Shown here piece by piece: positions 1 to 6,489 of a stretch of 6,965 nt of DNA. This DNA comes from Alphaproteobacteria bacterium (GTDB lineage: Bacteria; Pseudomonadota; Alphaproteobacteria; Reyranellales; Reyranellaceae). A program made the translations under genes and the position numbers. Positions within the stretch are counted from its first letter, which is position 1. The number at the start of each line of letters is the position of its first letter. Below the pieces are notes generated by a model. That model saw nothing but the letters and a program-made list of their open reading frames with translations. It did no database searches and was not told the DNA's origin. The stretch covers positions 1-6,965 of the forward strand of contig VBAF01000141.1 of NCBI GenBank assembly GCA_005884705.1. The letters run 5' to 3'.

Positions 1-182
1 CCAATGTCGATTTTGCCACGGTGACGATCGAGCGCGTGCTCGGCCTGCCGCCCGATGCGGCGCTGTCGATGTTCCTGCTCGGCCGCACCGTCGGCTGGAT
101 CGCCCATGCCATCGAGCAGGCGGCACACGGCGGCTTGATCCGGCCGCGCGCGCGGTATACCGGTCCGCGTCCCACCGCGTGA
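1..182 (+). CDS. Citrate synthase family protein, C-terminal end (partial)
   Basis: The first complete codon is at position 3, and 59 residues can be read up to the TGA at 180-182. The tail contains GRTVGWIAHAIEQ followed by LIRPRARYTGPRP. Both match the C-terminal helix and the terminal arginine-rich strand of citrate synthase superfamily proteins, which condense acetyl-CoA (or a related acyl-CoA) with oxaloacetate or a similar 2-oxoacid. The catalytic His/His/Asp region is outside the window, so citrate synthase, 2-methylcitrate synthase and a citryl-CoA lyase-like paralogue cannot be told apart. The next gene starts 7 bases after the stop on the same strand, so the two are probably co-transcribed. 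The family call is confident; the exact substrate is not. Confidence 0.82.
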   Translation, partial: NVDFATVTIERVLGLPPDAALSMFLLGRTVGWIAHAIEQAAHGGLIRPRARYTGPRPTA

Positions 183-189
183 GGCCGCC

Positions 190-732
190 ATGACCGATGC
201 CCTCATCGTGATCGATATGCAGCAGGGCTCGTTCGGAGCCGACCAGCCGCGTCACGACGCAGCCGGCCTGGTTTCCCGGCTCAACCGCCTCGCCCGCGAG
301 GTCCGCGCCGACGGCGGCGCAGTGGTCTTCGTCCAGCACGACGGCCCGCCCGGCGATCCGCACCATCCCGCCGCGCCCGGCTGGCGCCTGCTGTCGGCGC
401 TCGAGGTCCGTCCCGACGATGCAATCGTCCGCAAGCGGTCGTGCGACGCCTTCCTCGACACCGCGCTCGAGACGGTGCTGCGCGAGAGCGGCATCGACCG
501 GCTGATCGTCACCGGCTGCGCCACCGACTACTGCGTCGACACCACGGTGCGGTCGGCGCTGGCGCGCGGCTGGCCGACGATCGTGCCCTCGGATGGCCAC
601 ACCACCGCCGACCGGCCGCACCTCTCGGCCGTCCAGATCATCGCCCATCACAACGCCATCTGGGCCGATTTCCTCGCCCCCAAGGGGCCGGCGCGGGTCT
701 GTCCCTGCACCGAGGCGCGGTTATCCACCTGA
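190..732 (+). CDS. Isochorismatase-like cysteine hydrolase
   Basis: This 180-residue protein has the size and layout of the isochorismatase-like amidohydrolase family. The start LIVIDMQ supplies the catalytic Asp9. Lys82 lies in IVRKRSCDAF. VTGCATDYCV (107-116) carries the probable nucleophile Cys115 next to the characteristic cis-peptide region, completing the Asp-Lys-Cys triad. Family members cleave amide or related bonds in small molecules such as nicotinamide, N-carbamoylsarcosine, ureidoacrylate or isochorismate. Nothing here fixes the substrate. The His50-containing VQHDGP and the HTTAD segment near 137-141 are typical of small cytoplasmic members of unknown substrate. The ATG at 190 is 7 bases after the citrate synthase-like stop and is the first ATG in frame. 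Cys171 and Cys173 near the C-terminus (VCPCTEA) are unusual; whether they matter is unknown. Confidence 0.88.
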   Translation: MTDALIVIDMQQGSFGADQPRHDAAGLVSRLNRLAREVRADGGAVVFVQHDGPPGDPHHPAAPGWRLLSALEVRPDDAIVRKRSCDAFLDTALETVLRESGIDRLIVTGCATDYCVDTTVRSALARGWPTIVPSDGHTTADRPHLSAVQIIAHHNAIWADFLAPKGPARVCPCTEARLST

Positions 733-774
733 CCGCCCCACCGGAGTGCCTTGCGGCCCCCACAATCGCGTGGT

Positions 775-789
775 TAAAGCAGCGCTTTA
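775..789. promoter_or_regulatory. 15-bp perfect palindrome abutting the pyrB start
   Basis: TAAAGC, spacer AGC, GCTTTA: the 6-bp arms are perfectly inverted and end one base before the GTG start at 790. The palindrome fills the place where a Shine-Dalgarno sequence should be, and no GGAG-like sequence is visible. It could be an operator, or a small RNA stem that limits access to the start. It could also be chance in a short 57-bp intergenic stretch. Confidence 0.3.
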
Positions 790-1744
790 GTGACAAAGAA
801 ACGCACGGGCGTGCCGAGGTTGCCCCACCTGCTCGGCATCGAGGGTCTGTCGCCTGAAACCATTTCGGGCCTGCTCGACCTTTCCGAAAACTACATCGAC
901 CAGAACCGATCGATCGACAAGCGGCGCGACCTGCTGTCGGGCCGCACTGTCATCAACCTGTTCTTCGAGAATTCCACCCGCACGCGGACAAGCTTCGAGG
1001 TCGCCGCCAAGCGGCTCGGCGCCGACGTCATCAACATGGACGTCGCCACCTCGTCGGTGAAGAAGGGCGAGACCCTGATCGACACCGCGATGACGCTCAA
1101 CGCCATGCACCCGGACATCCTGGTGGTGCGGCATCATGCCTCCGGCGCGGTCGAGCTGCTGGCGCAGAAGGTCGACGGCTCCGTGGTCAATGCCGGCGAC
1201 GGTGCGCATGAACACCCCACGCAGGCCCTCCTCGATCTTTACACGATCCGCGAACCTGCAGGGCCTGCTGGTGGCGATCTGCGGCGACATCATGCATTCG
1301 CGGGTGGCGCGCTCGAACATCCACCTGCTGCAGATCATGGGTGCCAGGGTGCGCGTGGTCGGGCCGCCGACCCTGATGCCGACCGACATCGACAAGATGG
1401 GCGTCGAGGTCCACTACGGCATGCGCAGCGGCCTGAAGGACGTCGACATCGTCATGATGCTGCGGCTGCAGACCGAGCGCATGCAGGGCTCCTTCGTGCC
1501 GTCGATCAGCGAGTACTTCCGCTTCTTCGGCCTCGACCACGAGAAGCTGAAATTCGCCAAGCCCGACGCGCTGATCATGCATCCCGGGCCGATGAACCGA
1601 GGCGTCGAGATCGATTCGGAGGTCGCCGACGATTTGGATCGCAGCGTCATCCACGAGCAGGTCGAGATGGGCGTGGCGGTGCGCATGGCCTGCCTCGAGG
1701 CGCTGATCGGCGGCCGCCGCAATTCGCTGGGAGCCGTCGCATGA
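790..1744 (+). pseudogene. pyrB: Aspartate carbamoyltransferase catalytic subunit, frameshifted
   Basis: ATCase makes N-carbamoyl-L-aspartate from carbamoyl phosphate and aspartate, the first committed pyrimidine step. From the GTG at 790 the first 154 residues read as a normal N-terminal domain: LLGIEGLS, the carbamoyl-phosphate loop FFENSTRTRTSFE (59-70), SSVKKGET (88-95), HHASGAVE and HPTQALLD (142-149). After TIRE the family sequence jumps to the next frame at about 1256 and continues LQGLLVAICGDIMHSRVARSN, the aspartate-site MMLRLQTERM, and MHPGPMNRGVEID, ending at TGA 1742-1744. Only 4 bases (1252-1255) separate the two halves where I recall about 5 codons in relatives. An 11-base deletion would explain this and would bring the gene back to a multiple of three (966 nt). 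Read literally, translation runs out of frame to 1797 and loses the aspartate domain. It may be a real mutation or a sequence error. An in-frame TAA at 775 limits the start; no clear SD is seen. Confidence 0.9.
1729..1733 (+). promoter_or_regulatory. Shine-Dalgarno GGGAG, ideally placed for ATG 1741
   Basis: GGGAG lies inside the last codons of pyrB. It is 7 bases before the ATG at 1741 (the 18-codon ORF), 12 before the GTG at 1746, and 60 before the ATG at 1794. The spacing therefore favours initiation at 1741 rather than directly at either candidate pyrC start. Confidence 0.4.
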
Positions 1745-1797
1745 GGTGCGCAATCTTCCACGCGGTGCGTCCGCTGGGCGCGAGCGCCCAGCCATGA
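1741..1797 (+). CDS. Possible 18-codon linking ORF between pyrB and pyrC
   Basis: The reading MRCAIFHAVRPLGASAQP starts at an ATG that overlaps the pyrB TGA (ATGA, 1741-1744). It ends at a TGA that overlaps the ATG of the pyrC-like gene (ATGA, 1794-1797). A GGGAG sits 7 bases upstream of its ATG, whereas ATG 1794 has no visible SD of its own. The arrangement would suit a leader or coupling peptide that passes ribosomes from pyrB to pyrC. I recognise no homologue and the peptide has no domain. It occupies the same frame as the first half of pyrB, so it is also the tail of the out-of-frame pyrB reading. It may be coincidence: the alternative is that pyrC starts at the GTG at 1746 and no such ORF is used. 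Confidence 0.3.
   Translation: MRCAIFHAVRPLGASAQP
1774..1791 (+). promoter_or_regulatory. GC-rich perfect hairpin just before the pyrC ATG
   Basis: CTGGGCGC, then GA, then GCGCCCAG: a perfect 8-bp inverted repeat. In RNA it would form at least a 7-bp GC-rich stem with a CGAG tetraloop. It ends two bases before the ATG at 1794 and no U tract follows, so it is not an intrinsic terminator. In RNA it would cover the region where a ribosome binding site for ATG 1794 would be. Ribosomes translating the preceding frame would open it, which fits translational coupling. Confidence 0.45.
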
Positions 1798-3143
1798 GCG
1801 GTAACATCCTGCGCGGTGCGGCGCCGCACACCGGATCGACCGCATTCATCAACGCCCGCATCGTCGATCCGACGGCCGATGCCGAGTACACCGGCGCGAT
1901 CCTGATCAGCGACGGCAAGATCGCCGACTTCGGGCCGAACCTGTTCGCGTCAGGGGCGCCCTACGGCATCGAATCGATCGACTGCCGCGGGCTCTATCTC
2001 GCGCCCGGCATCGTCGACGCGCGGGTCCATACCGGCGAGCCCGGCGAGGAGCACAAGGAGACGCTGGAGAGCGCCGGCATCGCCGCCGCGGTGGGCGGCA
2101 TCACCTCGCTGGTGCTGCTGCCCGACAACGAACCGCCGTTCGACGATGCCTCGCTGATCGAGTTCGTCGCCCGCCGCGCCCGCCAGGTGAAGCTCGCCAA
2201 CATGTACGCCTATGGCGCGCTGACCGCCGGCCTCGAGGGCAAGGAGCTGGCCGAGATCGGCCTGCTGGCCGAAGCCGGCGCCGTCGCCTTCACCGACGCC
2301 GACCACGCCATCGGCAACGCCCAGGTGCTGCGCCGCGCGCTCTATTACGCCAAGGCCTTCGATGCGCTGATCGTCCACCTGCCGCAGGAGCCGACGCTGT
2401 CGGGCGGCAGCATGACGAGCGGCGTGATGGCGACCCGCCTCGGCCTGTCGGGCGTGCCGCCGCTTGCCGAAGTGATGATGGTCGAGCGCGACATCCGCCT
2501 GGTCGAGATGACCGGCGGGCGGCTCCATCTCAGCAAGATCTCGACCGCCGAATCGGTCAGGGTGATCGCCGCCGCCAAGGCGCGCGGGCTGAAGCTGACC
2601 TGCGACACCGCCCCGCCCTACTTCGCGCTGAACGACCTCGCGGTCGGCGACTACCGCACCTTCGGCAAGCTGATGCCGCCGTTGCGCGCCGAGGCCGATC
2701 GCGCCGCGGTGGTCGACGGGCTGCGCAGCGGCGTGATCGACGCCATCGTGTCGGACCATCGGCCGCAGGACCAGGACAGCAAGCGCGTGCCGTTCGCCCA
2801 GGCCGAGCCGGGCGGCATCGGGCTCGAGACCCTGCTGCCGGTCTCGCTCGAGCTGGTGCACAACCGCCAGCTCAGCCTGCCGCAGCTCTTCCAGCGGCTG
2901 TCGAGCGCGCCGGCGCGGCTGTTCAACCTGCCGGGCGGCAAGCTCGCCAAGGGGGCGCCGGCCGATCTGGTGCTGTTCGATTCGGACTATGCCTGGCAGA
3001 TCGACCGCGTCGATTTCTGGAGCAAGACCAAGAACTCGCCGTTCGACGAGCGGCCGGTGCAGGGCCAGGTGATGGCGACCATCGTCGGCGGGCGCACCAT
3101 CTACCGTCATGACAATTTCACACCGACCGCCGCGGCAGCCTGA
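1794..3143 (+). CDS. pyrC: Dihydroorotase-like PyrC, probably non-catalytic (PyrX type)
   Basis: This 449-residue protein belongs to the amidohydrolase superfamily and most resembles the PyrC encoded next to pyrB in alphaproteobacteria. Dihydroorotase interconverts carbamoyl-aspartate and dihydroorotate. From ATG 1794, the usual metal motif DxHxH reads DARVH (75-79), so the first His is Arg77. HVST reads KIST, with Lys248 in place of the metal His. I see no obvious carboxylated Lys in the segment AGAVAFTDADHAIG. His195 (LIVHLPQEP) and Asp321-His322 (IVSDHRPQD) remain, as do TFGKLMPPLR and SKTKNSPFDE. Known inactive PyrC homologues (Pseudomonas PyrC') act as structural partners of ATCase, which is the likely role here. 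In that case another dihydroorotase should exist elsewhere. The alternative GTG start at 1746 would add 16 poorly family-like residues. The gene follows pyrB by 49 bases. Confidence 0.87.
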   Translation: MSGNILRGAAPHTGSTAFINARIVDPTADAEYTGAILISDGKIADFGPNLFASGAPYGIESIDCRGLYLAPGIVDARVHTGEPGEEHKETLESAGIAAAVGGITSLVLLPDNEPPFDDASLIEFVARRARQVKLANMYAYGALTAGLEGKELAEIGLLAEAGAVAFTDADHAIGNAQVLRRALYYAKAFDALIVHLPQEPTLSGGSMTSGVMATRLGLSGVPPLAEVMMVERDIRLVEMTGGRLHLSKISTAESVRVIAAAKARGLKLTCDTAPPYFALNDLAVGDYRTFGKLMPPLRAEADRAAVVDGLRSGVIDAIVSDHRPQDQDSKRVPFAQAEPGGIGLETLLPVSLELVHNRQLSLPQLFQRLSSAPARLFNLPGGKLAKGAPADLVLFDSDYAWQIDRVDFWSKTKNSPFDERPVQGQVMATIVGGRTIYRHDNFTPTAAAA

Positions 3144-3182
3144 CTGCCTCGAAACGGCCATGTGTTCTGTTAAGGTCGGCCC

Positions 3183-3974
3183 ATGACGACGCTCCGACAC
3201 ACCCTTCTTCTCGGCACCGCGCTGACGGCTCTCGCGGGCGCCGCCGATGCGCAGCAACGGTCGCGCGAGGACCTGCTCGACGCGGTGACCCGCCACATCC
3301 AGATCTGCGGCGAGATCAGCGACCAGCAGGCGCGGCTCGGCTGCTACGACAAGCTGCAGACGCAGGTCGGCGGCGTGCAGGCGCCGGCACGGTCTCCGAC
3401 GCCGCTCGCCAACAATCCGCCCCCGGCTCCGCCGCCGCCGCCGTCTGGGCTGCCGACGACCGGCGGCAATCAGATCGGCGCCGCGCCGCTGTCGCCGCCG
3501 CCCTTGATGGTTCCGGGCGGCGGTGCCGCGACGCTGGGCAACGCGCCGGCCGGGCCGACGCCGCTCGGGCCGCCGGGCACAGATCCGGACCGCGCCTTCA
3601 ATCCACGCGACGCGACCAGCGCCTATCGTCCACCCGAGGGCCCGATGGCGCGGCCGCAGCCGTCGCTCCAGCGTACCGGCCCGCGTCCGGTGCCGAACTA
3701 CAGCTCGTCGATGCCGGTGGTGACGCTGCAGGCCAGCAACCTGACCTATGGCGCGTCGCGCTACTGGCAGGTCACAGTCAGCGTCACCTCGAACGTCAAC
3801 CGCACGATCGACACCCAGGTGCAATGCAGCTTCCTCAATGCAGGGCGCTCGGTCGGCGAGGCCTATCTCGGGCCGGTCCAGCTCGCCGCCGGCGAGCAGG
3901 TCTCGACCGACCTGATCGGTCCGCCGACCACCGCCTTCGTTGACAGCACCAACTGCCGCGTGATGAATCCTTGA
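3183..3974 (+). CDS. Secreted proline-rich protein of unknown function
   Basis: The product has 263 residues and I do not recognise a named family. It begins with a clear Sec signal peptide, hydrophobic over about residues 7-21 with a probable cut after GAADA near residue 23. Next comes a short cysteine motif, CGEISDQQARLGCYDKL (Cys42, Cys54). This 'C...RL.CYD' pattern recurs near the N-terminus of many proteobacterial envelope proteins. Residues about 66-172 are a low-complexity Pro/Gly/Ala linker with runs such as PPPAPPPPPSG. The C-terminal 90 residues (VVTLQASNLTYGASRYWQVTVSVTS) look like a beta-sandwich domain and carry Cys215 and Cys258, a possible disulfide. The protein is probably periplasmic or outer-membrane associated. 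AAGG lies just upstream of the ATG (3172-3175). The gene sits between pyrC and plsY, with plsY starting 1 base after its stop. Confidence 0.8.
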   Translation: MTTLRHTLLLGTALTALAGAADAQQRSREDLLDAVTRHIQICGEISDQQARLGCYDKLQTQVGGVQAPARSPTPLANNPPPAPPPPPSGLPTTGGNQIGAAPLSPPPLMVPGGGAATLGNAPAGPTPLGPPGTDPDRAFNPRDATSAYRPPEGPMARPQPSLQRTGPRPVPNYSSSMPVVTLQASNLTYGASRYWQVTVSVTSNVNRTIDTQVQCSFLNAGRSVGEAYLGPVQLAAGEQVSTDLIGPPTTAFVDSTNCRVMNP

Positions 3975-3975
3975 G

Positions 3976-4596
3976 ATGACGTCGCCGCTGCCGTGGACGC
4001 TCGCCTACCTGCTGCCCGCGGTCGTCGGCTTCCTGCTCGGCTCGATTCCGTTCGGCCTGCTGCTGACGCGGGCCGCCGGGCTCGGCGACATCCGCAAGGT
4101 CGGCTCCGGCAATATCGGCGCCACCAACGTGCTGCGCACGGGCAACAGGAAGCTGGCGGCGGCGACCCTGCTGCTCGACGCCCTGAAGGGCTTCGCCCCC
4201 GCGCTCGCCTTCAACCTGATGTGGGGGCCGGTGCCGGCGGCCGCGGCGGCAGCCGGCGCAGTGCTGGGCCACATGTTCCCGCCGTGGCTCGGCTTCAAGG
4301 GCGGCAAGGGCGTGGCAACCAAGATCGGCATCATGCTGGGCCTCAGCTGGCTGGTGGGCCTCGTCACCTGCGCGCTGTGGCTGCTGTTCGCGGCGCTGTT
4401 CCGCTACTCCTCGCTCGCCTCGCTGCTCAGCATCCTGATCGGCGCGATCGCCTCGTGGTATTTCACGCCTTGGCCGGACGCGCTGGTGATCAGCGTGATG
4501 GTGCCGCTGGTCTGGGTCCGGCACCACGAAAACATTCGCCGGTTGCTCAACGGCACCGAATCCAAGATCGGCCAGCGCTCTACTTCAGCCGCGTGA
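3976..4596 (+). CDS. plsY: Acyl-phosphate:glycerol-3-phosphate acyltransferase PlsY
   Basis: PlsY is an inner-membrane enzyme that transfers an acyl group from acyl-phosphate to glycerol-3-phosphate, giving lysophosphatidate for phospholipid synthesis. The 206-residue length is normal. All signature motifs are present: GSIPFG (22-27), GSGNIGATNVLR (43-54), GFKGGKGVAT (106-115, the phosphate-binding loop) and RHHENIRRLLNGTE (182-195). Hydrophobic segments fall near 8-30, 62-100, 117-142 and 147-181, matching the multi-span topology. The ATG is 1 base after the upstream TGA, so expression is probably coupled to the secreted protein gene. Its last 17 bases overlap the 3' end of the opposite-strand FAD oxidase gene. 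In many alphaproteobacteria dprA and topA follow plsY; here they do not. Confidence 0.96.
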   Translation: MTSPLPWTLAYLLPAVVGFLLGSIPFGLLLTRAAGLGDIRKVGSGNIGATNVLRTGNRKLAAATLLLDALKGFAPALAFNLMWGPVPAAAAAAGAVLGHMFPPWLGFKGGKGVATKIGIMLGLSWLVGLVTCALWLLFAALFRYSSLASLLSILIGAIASWYFTPWPDALVISVMVPLVWVRHHENIRRLLNGTESKIGQRSTSAA

Positions 4597-6361
4597 AGCC
4601 GTCGGAGCTCCAGTCCTCGCTGCCGACGCCGTGGTGGACGAAGAACAGGCCGTCGGGATCGACCTTGTCCTTCACCGCCTTGAGCCGCGCGTAGTTCGCG
4701 CCCCAGAACGCCTGCCGCCAGTCAGCCTCGAAGTAATCCGATTCCGAAACGTACGAGCCCGGCTGCGGCACCAGCTTGCGCAGCTCGGCCATCGCCGCCG
4801 TCACGCGCTCGGCGTTGGCGCTCGCCCGGGCGAGATCAGGCTCGTGCCCGGCGATGCCGGCAAAGGCCGGCGGCCCTTCGGCGGCGCTGATCGCCAGCGC
4901 GAAGGCGTCCATCGCCGCGGGATTGGTCGCGGTATCGCGTGCCGCGGCGATCGCCTCGGCCGGCGCGCCGGCCAAGCCCTTGTTGAAATGCAGCGCCAGG
5001 CGCCAGCGCCGGCTCGCAGCGAACAGCGCATCGGCCAGCGCGGGGCGCTTGTCGTCGGCCAACAGCGCGGCCGGCATCCAGGTCGATTGATAGGCGTGCA
5101 GGAACCAGCCGGCCTCGCCCAGGTTGCCACGCCAGAAGACGTTGGTCGCCGGCGCGCCCGGCCGCTCGTCGGTCAGCACCATCTGCGGCGCGTTCTGCTT
5201 GAGGAACGCGGCGTCCCACAGCGATCGCGCCGGCACATGCAGGAACATCGCCGGCTGCACGAAACCGTAGTCGCTACCTTGGTCGCGAACCCAGTCGAGG
5301 AACGGCTTCCACGTCGCCGCCGCGCGCTCCTGGTCGATGCCCTGGAAGACCATGGTGACCTCGAGCACGTTCTCCGGCCGCAAGGTGACGGATTCGCCCC
5401 AGGTCGGGTTGAACAGGCTGTCGCGATAGAAGGTGACGAAGCGCTCGACCAGCCGCTTGAACGCCGCGTCCGAGTTGGCGTTGATGCCAGCAAGTGCCGC
5501 GCCGAACAGTTGTGGCAGCTCGTGCGTCTTGAGCGTGATGCGCGTGATCACGCCGAAGCTGCCGCCACCGCCGCCCTTGAGCGCCCAGAACAGGTCGGAG
5601 TTGGTGCAGGCATTGGCGAGGCGCACCGCGCCGTCAGCGGTCACCACTTCCGCCTCGAGCAGGCTCGCCGCCGCCAGGCCGTAACGCTTGGAGAAGCTGC
5701 CGAAGCCCCCGCTCTGGATCAGGCCGGCGACGCCCACGGTGGTGCAGCCGCCGCCCTGCACGTAGCGGCCGGCCTGTGTGACGGCGGCATAGGCATGCAG
5801 CCACACCACGCCGGCGCCCAGCGACACCGCCGGCTGGGGCGCGCTGCTGCAGCCCTGCGGCACGAAGGCGTCGTGCAGCTCGATGCGGTCCATCTTCCGC
5901 GTCCAGATCAGCAGCGAGTCGGGCGCATTCGACGTACCCTGGTAGGAATGGCCGCCGCCCTTCACGGCGATGCGCAGGCGATGGGCGCGCGCGAACTTCA
6001 CGGCGGCGGCAACGTCCTGGGCGTCGCGCGCCGGCACCGCATAAGCGCTGGGCGACGAGGTCCAGGCGCCCGCCCAGCCGCTGGTCTGGGTCAGTGCCGG
6101 GCTGTCGCCGATCGCCCACGGATTCTTGAGAGTGCGGAAGACCGTGGTGCAGGCGTCGCCCTGCGGCGCGGCACGGCAGACCTCGAGCGGCGACGTCACC
6201 GCGATCAGCCGGCCGCCGACCTGGGCGTCGAGCTCCTGCCATTGGGCGGCGGTTGGCCAGCCCGCTTCGCCCGACCGGACCCTTCGATAGGATTGGGCAT
6301 GAGCGGCGGTGGACATCAGCGGCAGGCCTCCGGCGAGCTTGATCAGCGTGCGTCTCAGCAT
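4580..6361 (-). CDS. Exported bicovalent-FAD oxidoreductase (BBE-like, PCMH-type)
   Basis: This 593-residue protein is a VAO/PCMH flavoprotein oxidase with a C-terminal berberine-bridge (BBE) segment. Residues 1-22 form a signal sequence with a twin-arginine start (LRRTLIKLAGG) and a likely cut after AHA, which suits Tat export of a folded flavoprotein to the periplasm. The FAD domain spans roughly 103-280. KGGGHSYQGTSN holds His138 and VQGGGCTTVGVAG holds Cys206, the two residues that bind FAD through 8-alpha-histidyl and 6-S-cysteinyl links in this family. YFEADWRQAFWGANYARL and DPDGLFFVHHGVGSEDW (about 543-584) are the BBE region. Family members oxidise sugars, oligosaccharides, alkaloids and other alcohols or amines with O2 or another acceptor; the substrate here is unknown. 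GGAG (complement of 6368-6371) lies 6 bases before the ATG. No partner gene is visible on its strand. Confidence 0.93.
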   Translation of the reverse strand: MLRRTLIKLAGGLPLMSTAAHAQSYRRVRSGEAGWPTAAQWQELDAQVGGRLIAVTSPLEVCRAAPQGDACTTVFRTLKNPWAIGDSPALTQTSGWAGAWTSSPSAYAVPARDAQDVAAAVKFARAHRLRIAVKGGGHSYQGTSNAPDSLLIWTRKMDRIELHDAFVPQGCSSAPQPAVSLGAGVVWLHAYAAVTQAGRYVQGGGCTTVGVAGLIQSGGFGSFSKRYGLAAASLLEAEVVTADGAVRLANACTNSDLFWALKGGGGGSFGVITRITLKTHELPQLFGAALAGINANSDAAFKRLVERFVTFYRDSLFNPTWGESVTLRPENVLEVTMVFQGIDQERAAATWKPFLDWVRDQGSDYGFVQPAMFLHVPARSLWDAAFLKQNAPQMVLTDERPGAPATNVFWRGNLGEAGWFLHAYQSTWMPAALLADDKRPALADALFAASRRWRLALHFNKGLAGAPAEAIAAARDTATNPAAMDAFALAISAAEGPPAFAGIAGHEPDLARASANAERVTAAMAELRKLVPQPGSYVSESDYFEADWRQAFWGANYARLKAVKDKVDPDGLFFVHHGVGSEDWSSDGFTRLK

Positions 6362-6426
6362 GGTGAACTCCGTCGTTGGACGCTGCCGGTTCTAGCGGTC
6401 GAAAAGTTGAATCTACGGGCAAATGT

Positions 6427-6489
6427 GACGACCGGCGCGGTTCGTGGGACGACCGGCGCAAGTCCGGGGATGACCGGCCTCAATTCTTC
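6427..6489. repeat. Three degenerate repeats with exact 21-bp period
   Basis: GACGACCGGCGC occurs at 6427-6438 and again at 6448-6459. A diverged copy, GATGACCGGCCT, is at 6469-6480. Spacing is exactly 21 bases each time. Units 1 and 2 agree at about 16 of 21 positions and the third mainly in its core. The array lies upstream of the FAD oxidase gene, starting 66 bases before its ATG on the minus strand. It resembles fragments of dispersed intergenic repeats common in alphaproteobacteria. Two helical turns of spacing would also suit a protein-binding array. Confidence 0.6.

Noticed and set aside
1240..1270. Programmed ribosomal frameshifting in pyrB
   Set aside because: There is no slippery heptamer or clear downstream structure, and residues seem to be missing at the join, which frameshifting would not explain.
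790..1797. Uninterrupted 335-codon frame as the true pyrB product
   Set aside because: After about residue 155 it loses all ATCase similarity and turns into Arg/Ala/Gly-rich sequence, while the conserved aspartate domain is in the next frame.
3134..3148. GGCAG-CCTGA-CTGCC stem across the pyrC stop as a terminator
   Set aside because: Only 5 bp, with no U tract after it, and the next gene follows closely on the same strand.
3440..3700. Proline/glycine-rich stretch as a DNA repeat or frameshift artefact
   Set aside because: It is low-complexity linker in one continuous frame between a good signal peptide region and a folded-looking C-terminus.
1950..3824. Long 624-codon minus-strand open frame over the pyrC-like and secreted-protein genes
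   Set aside because: Its translation is rich in Arg, His and Gly without any family motif. It is antisense to a clear dihydroorotase-like gene and is explained by GC-rich third positions.
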